A stretch of 64,000 nucleotides of DNA, taken from Xiphophorus maculatus (taxonomy: Eukaryota > Chordata > Actinopteri > Cyprinodontiformes > Poeciliidae). The translations under genes and the position numbers were made by a program. The notes below the pieces were generated by a model. It saw nothing but the letters and a program-made list of their open reading frames with translations, made no database searches and was not told the origin of the DNA. Position 1 is the stretch's first letter. The number at the start of each line of letters is the position of its first letter. The DNA is taken from the NCBI RefSeq assembly GCF_002775205.1, contig NC_036456.1:4913463-4977462 (forward strand), given 5' to 3'. Of the stretch, positions 60,076-64,000 are shown piece after piece.

Positions 60076-60736
60076 ATACCATGTGAAGGAAAGTTTGCAT
60101 TGACGAGAAACTTATCATATTGGTTTTTCACCTGTTGGTTATGTTTTTATTGCGTGAATATTCCTTATTTGAAAAAAACCAAAAAACTTGAAAGAATATT
60201 TAACAAATCTTTGTTTAAAGACAGTTTCAAGGTGAAACTATGTCTAGGAGATGGAACTTTTATTGTGGACCATTTCACCTTATTCTTTTTGAAAAATATA
60301 CATAGTACTTTATCATAAGCTGATTCTGTTTTAACTAAAGTCTGTTCTAGAACACAATAGAAGTTGTCTTCCAGCAAACACAACCAGGGTTCTTCTGGTG
60401 ATTTGTGGATGCAGGTGTTCCCTGACGCATGCTGCTGGTTTTCCAACAGAATTCAGCAATAGTGTTTTATGGCGAAGTCACCCAAACTTAAATGACAGTA
60501 GCAACTGTAAAACACATAACATTCAGTCTTTACAGACTAAAAGAGAAGACTAGATTTTCTTTTTATGCTTGAACTTTATTTATGAATAAAGTTTTCTTTT
60601 TCTTTTTTTTTAAAAAGACCATGGTCTTGGTCCAAAAATCCAACAGAGTTTATTTGACTGGTATCGTGTCTGTTAAGTCAAAAGTGTCATTTTGACTCGT
60701 TCATCCATATGAAATCTGAATCATTGAAGATATTAG

Positions 60737-61140
60737 GGGCTGGGCAGTAAACCAATAACAATACATATCACTATAGACAGGTGATCAATATTAATAGATA
60801 ACCCATCCAATAGAATATTCAATAATTCCACTGAGCTCCAAACCAGAAGCGCATAGCATTCTGGGAGAAAAGCTTGGGTCGCTCACCCTCTGAAGGCCAG
60901 ATAAGCAGGTTTGGTAGCATCAACTGCACTCAGTTATCAGTTAACTAGCAACAACTTGTTGTGTAACCGTTTCAGGTTTCACCTCAAATTACTTAAAAAG
61001 AACAAACAACAAAAACAACTGTGTTCAGTGGAAACTGTGGATAAAAACAGGAAAAGTCACGCCACCGATTTTGCAGTACTTCAACATTTTAAAGCAAAAC
61101 ACATATTGATAATTATCAATATCGACTGACATGAGACGCA
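60737..61140. repeat. Dispersed repeat right of NITR gene 3, copy 2
   Basis: Matches the 47.8-kb repeat: AACTAGCAACAACTTGTTG, GAAACTGTGGATAAAAACAGG, GTCACGCCACCGATTTTG, TATCGACTGACATGAGACG. Begins GGGCTGGGCAGTAAACC, typical of a fish hAT-like repeat. Confidence 0.6.
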
Positions 61141-61956
61141 AAGTGAATTTTGCGTAATTTTGTTTCATTTATTCTTATACTTTTTTTTAATAATAATTGT
61201 GTGTGTAGTCTCCTTTATTTGTAGGTATTTCTAATGATTGTATTTTTTTATTGTATTTATTGACTACATTTGTAGTTAAGTCATTTTAGCCTTAGTTTTT
61301 TCTTTCTTTCTTTTTTTTAGCTGGACAAACTGAACATCGTCCAGAGACGAGAGATCAAAAATAGTCTTTTGGTATTTATTAACAAAAATGTTAATAAACG
61401 TGTCCCTGCCAAATAAATTAAATTAAATTCAAATTATTGTTACAGAGCAACACTTCACGTTTCAAACTACCGGAGTCATGTAGAGCCTCTCCATAAAATG
61501 GCTGCCTAATGTTCTCTTTGACTTCAGGTTTTAAAAAGCAACGCTAATCCTGAGATTGTGGCTTCAGAGGCCTCTTCAGATTAGTTGCAAGAAAAAGCAG
61601 GAAGTGTTGCCTAGGGAAAATATTTTTCTACTATCATAAGAAAATCAGTTTCTGTTGATTCCCCACATGCTTGATCGCACTGCTGGAGATTTGCGAGCTT
61701 TGCCAAGCCAAAGCCGTTGCAAAGCGCATTTGTGCGTTACTGAAGGTGGAGGCCCGTTTGTTGGTTTCGACGAGTAGCAGCCGACGTATCTATGGGAACG
61801 AGGTCCGAGGTGTTGTTTTGCAGCAGAGCGAACGGGCCTGCAAACAGTCAAACAAACATCCTGCTTGTAGGAGAGGTGAGGCTGACGAAACCACAGGGGC
61901 TAGAGGTGATGTGAGCGAGCTTGACCAGAGCAGGAAGTCAGGAAATATATTTATAG

Positions 61957-62012
<56 letters not shown>

Positions 62013-62965
62013 GTGTGTGTGTGTGTGTGGGTGTGTGTGTGTGTGCGTGTGTGTGTGTGTGTGTGAGTGACGGGGTGTGCATGTTTTTTTGTTTTTTTTA
62101 GCACTGGCATTTTTCTAACCATTTATTAATGGATTAATACATCATATTGTCAGCAACCTTTTAATTTTTTTAACCTGCTTTAACTCAGACTGATTGTGTT
62201 TCTGTCGCCCCCTCTATTGGACACTAGAGAAACTACAGTCTCATGTGAAACAGACCTCATTCATTTCTATAGGCTCTATATCTACTTAAAGAGAAGAATG
62301 GAGAAACCATTATTCACAATCTATTGGACATTTAGTAATATATTATTCTAAAATCTTTCATGCGTTCAAAGCTTTATGTTAAAAGATGCAGCAGCTGTCT
62401 GTGTGCCTTTTGGCCAGTAGGAGGCAGCAGTAGCTCACCCAAATATCAAATCAGTCTTTATAAGATATTTATATAACAGATTATTTTTGAAATTGTGACA
62501 GAATGTAATTTTAATCAATAGCTTTGGTCTTAACTGTCTTAATATTTTGTCTGTTCATTTTTAAGCAGTAAAAATCAATGATGAGATAAATCTAGCAGAA
62601 CGTTGCAGTTCGCTTTTACTGCCACCAGAGGCTGCTGTGACGACAGCTCAGAAAACAGTGAGAATATTAAGTTATAAGACTTGAAACTATGACATTTATG
62701 AAGTTCGTGAGGTGGAAAAAAAATCAACCTTTTTTGACATGAAACACTTACAGTATTTGCTAATATGTATCAAAAGCAGGAATCTGCTGAAACATGAGTG
62801 AAAATCAATCACTTCAATAATTTTTAGGAATTTTTACTTTTTAAAACATATCATTCTGCAAACCATGGCCAAAAGAGTGCAATAACTTAGCAATTTTACT
62901 ATGAATGGGTTAAATTGAGACGACATTTTAATGAAGAGAAAATAAGTGAAAAATAAATATATGAG
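61141..62965. other. Right flank, no gene seen
   Basis: Holds the GT microsatellite. The frames at 61671 and 61790 mostly translate the GT repeat and are not genes. Confidence 0.55.
61958..62067. repeat. Long GT microsatellite
   Basis: About 110 bp of (GT)n with single GC and GG interruptions; the longest simple repeat of the window. Confidence 0.95.
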
Positions 62966-62967
62966 TA

Positions 62968-63678
62968 CCGTATTTTCCGCACTATAAGGCGCATAGAATA
63001 GACGCTACAGTAGAGGCTGGGGTTACGTTATGAATCCATTAGATGGAACTGTGCTAAAGGGAATGTCAACAAAATAGTCAAATAGGTCAGTCAAACTTTA
63101 TTAATAGATTACAAACCAGTGTTCTGAAAACTCCATTCATTCCCAAAATGAATAAACAGCTGTTTGATTATTTTCCCCGAGGTAAAGTCAGTGACGTGGT
63201 ATTTTCGTGACACAGTTTTTATCTTTTAACAACAGCAAGGTATAACATATAGTGGAGGGGAACTTTTCCTCGATTCAATAAACACGTAAAAAACAGTCTG
63301 ATACTGTTACGGTAAATCAAACGTTAGTGCAATCACAATATATATCCACTTCCACACCATTGATTTGTTCATGTTAAATTCTCTCTCTGCTGCTCTACTC
63401 CCGTGTTCTACTGCGTGGCTGATCGCCTTGAGCTTAAACTCTGCGTCGTAAACGTGTCTCTTAATAGGAGCCATTTTGGGGTCTTTACACAAAACCCAGC
63501 ATGCACCGCGCGCTTCTTCTTCTACGGGGGAAAATGAAGTCGGCGGCTGCTTACCGCAGTTGCAAGACCTGTTGTGGCTCAATATTGGTCCATATATAAG
63601 GCGCACCGGATTATAAGGCGCACCGCTTTGGAGAAAATTGAAGGTTTTTAGGTGCGCCTTATAGTGTGGAAAATACGG
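62968..63678. mobile_element. pogo-like DNA transposon, 711 bp, internally deleted
   Basis: The ends are a near-perfect 26-bp inverted repeat, CCGTATTTTCCGCACTATAA at the left and its complement at 63653-63678 with one mismatch. A TA dinucleotide flanks each end (62966-62967 and 63679-63680), the target site of Tc1/mariner/pogo elements. A second inner GGATTATAAGGCGCACC copy lies near 63608. Inside is a truncated transposase frame on the minus strand. Confidence 0.85.
63307..63606 (-). pseudogene. Truncated pogo-type transposase, N-terminal HTH only
   Basis: The 99-codon frame contains APIKRHVYDAEFKLKAISHA, then EHGSRAAEREFNMNKSMVWK. This is the first helix-turn-helix of pogo/Tigger-like DNA-binding domains. 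The natural start is probably the Met of MAPIKRH, near 63474. It stops about 13 residues after MVWKW, so the CENP-B-type second helix and the DDE catalytic domain are gone. Confidence 0.75.
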
Positions 63679-63680
63679 TA

Positions 63681-64000
63681 AGCAAAGTTAAATCCAGATC
63701 GCAGGAAAAAGAAAATTTAATCTGGAAAAACCATGTAAAATTCTAAAAGAACCCTCTAATTTCAGTTTAAGAACTATGCAGTTTACTTTTAAGAAAATTA
63801 TAGTTAGTTGTTTGTGGTGCTACCGACAGGTGAAAAAAGGAAATATTTATGCGTTTCTCGAACTGGAAATGAATGGAATCCACAAACAAAATGTCAGTTT
63901 AAGGATTTCAGAAACAGCAGCAACTAAACCGACTGTCAGAGGCTGGGCTGACATCTCTGAGCCTGAAGCTCTGAAGGGTTTTCTGAGTCGGCGGGGCAGA
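63681..64000. other. Window end, no gene seen
   Basis: AT-rich sequence becoming more GC-balanced after 63920; nothing recognised. Confidence 0.5.

Noticed and set aside
61790..62122. 110-codon minus-strand frame rich in Thr-His
   Set aside because: It is a translation of the GT microsatellite.

Overview
The window reads as nuclear DNA of a ray-finned (teleost) fish. The genes are split by introns with GT-AG (once GC-AG) junctions. The non-coding part is packed with fish-type repeats: RTE-like and L2-like LINEs, hAT, pogo and TTAA-type MITEs, and CA/GT microsatellites. The three two-domain immunoglobulin receptors at the right belong to the novel immune-type receptor (NITR) family, which is known only from bony fish.

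Left half, + strand (8358-34466): the last 19 coding exons of sorcs2, a VPS10-domain sorting receptor and proneurotrophin co-receptor. I joined them by hand; every junction keeps the frame and they give 783 codons plus TGA. The exons run from the late blades of the VPS10 propeller through the cysteine-rich 10CC modules, PKD domain(s), membrane-proximal region, one transmembrane helix and a short tail. The first 8.3 kb is an intron of the same gene, and upstream exons lie outside the window. The 3' untranslated region continues to about 36.5 kb.

Middle (36.5-40.7 kb): transposon debris. The main item is the 5' portion of an RTE/Rex-like LINE on the - strand, with an open reading frame for its endonuclease but no reverse transcriptase.

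Right half, - strand (40.7-59.8 kb): an immune receptor cluster. First comes a secreted-type protein with two C-type lectin domains in five exons. Three complete NITR genes follow at 47059-50216, 53791-55226 and 57205-59801. Each NITR has a signal exon, one large exon coding for both Ig domains, a transmembrane exon, a short linker exon and a tail exon. Every tail carries two ITIM-like tyrosines exactly 24 residues apart, and a CCAAT box sits 72-75 bp upstream of each start codon. Genes 2 and 3 are recent tandem duplicates; gene 1 is more diverged.

The last 4 kb has no recognisable host gene. It holds a long GT microsatellite and a 711-bp pogo-like element with a truncated transposase. Exon coordinates are hand-built from reading frames and splice consensus and have not been tested against transcripts.
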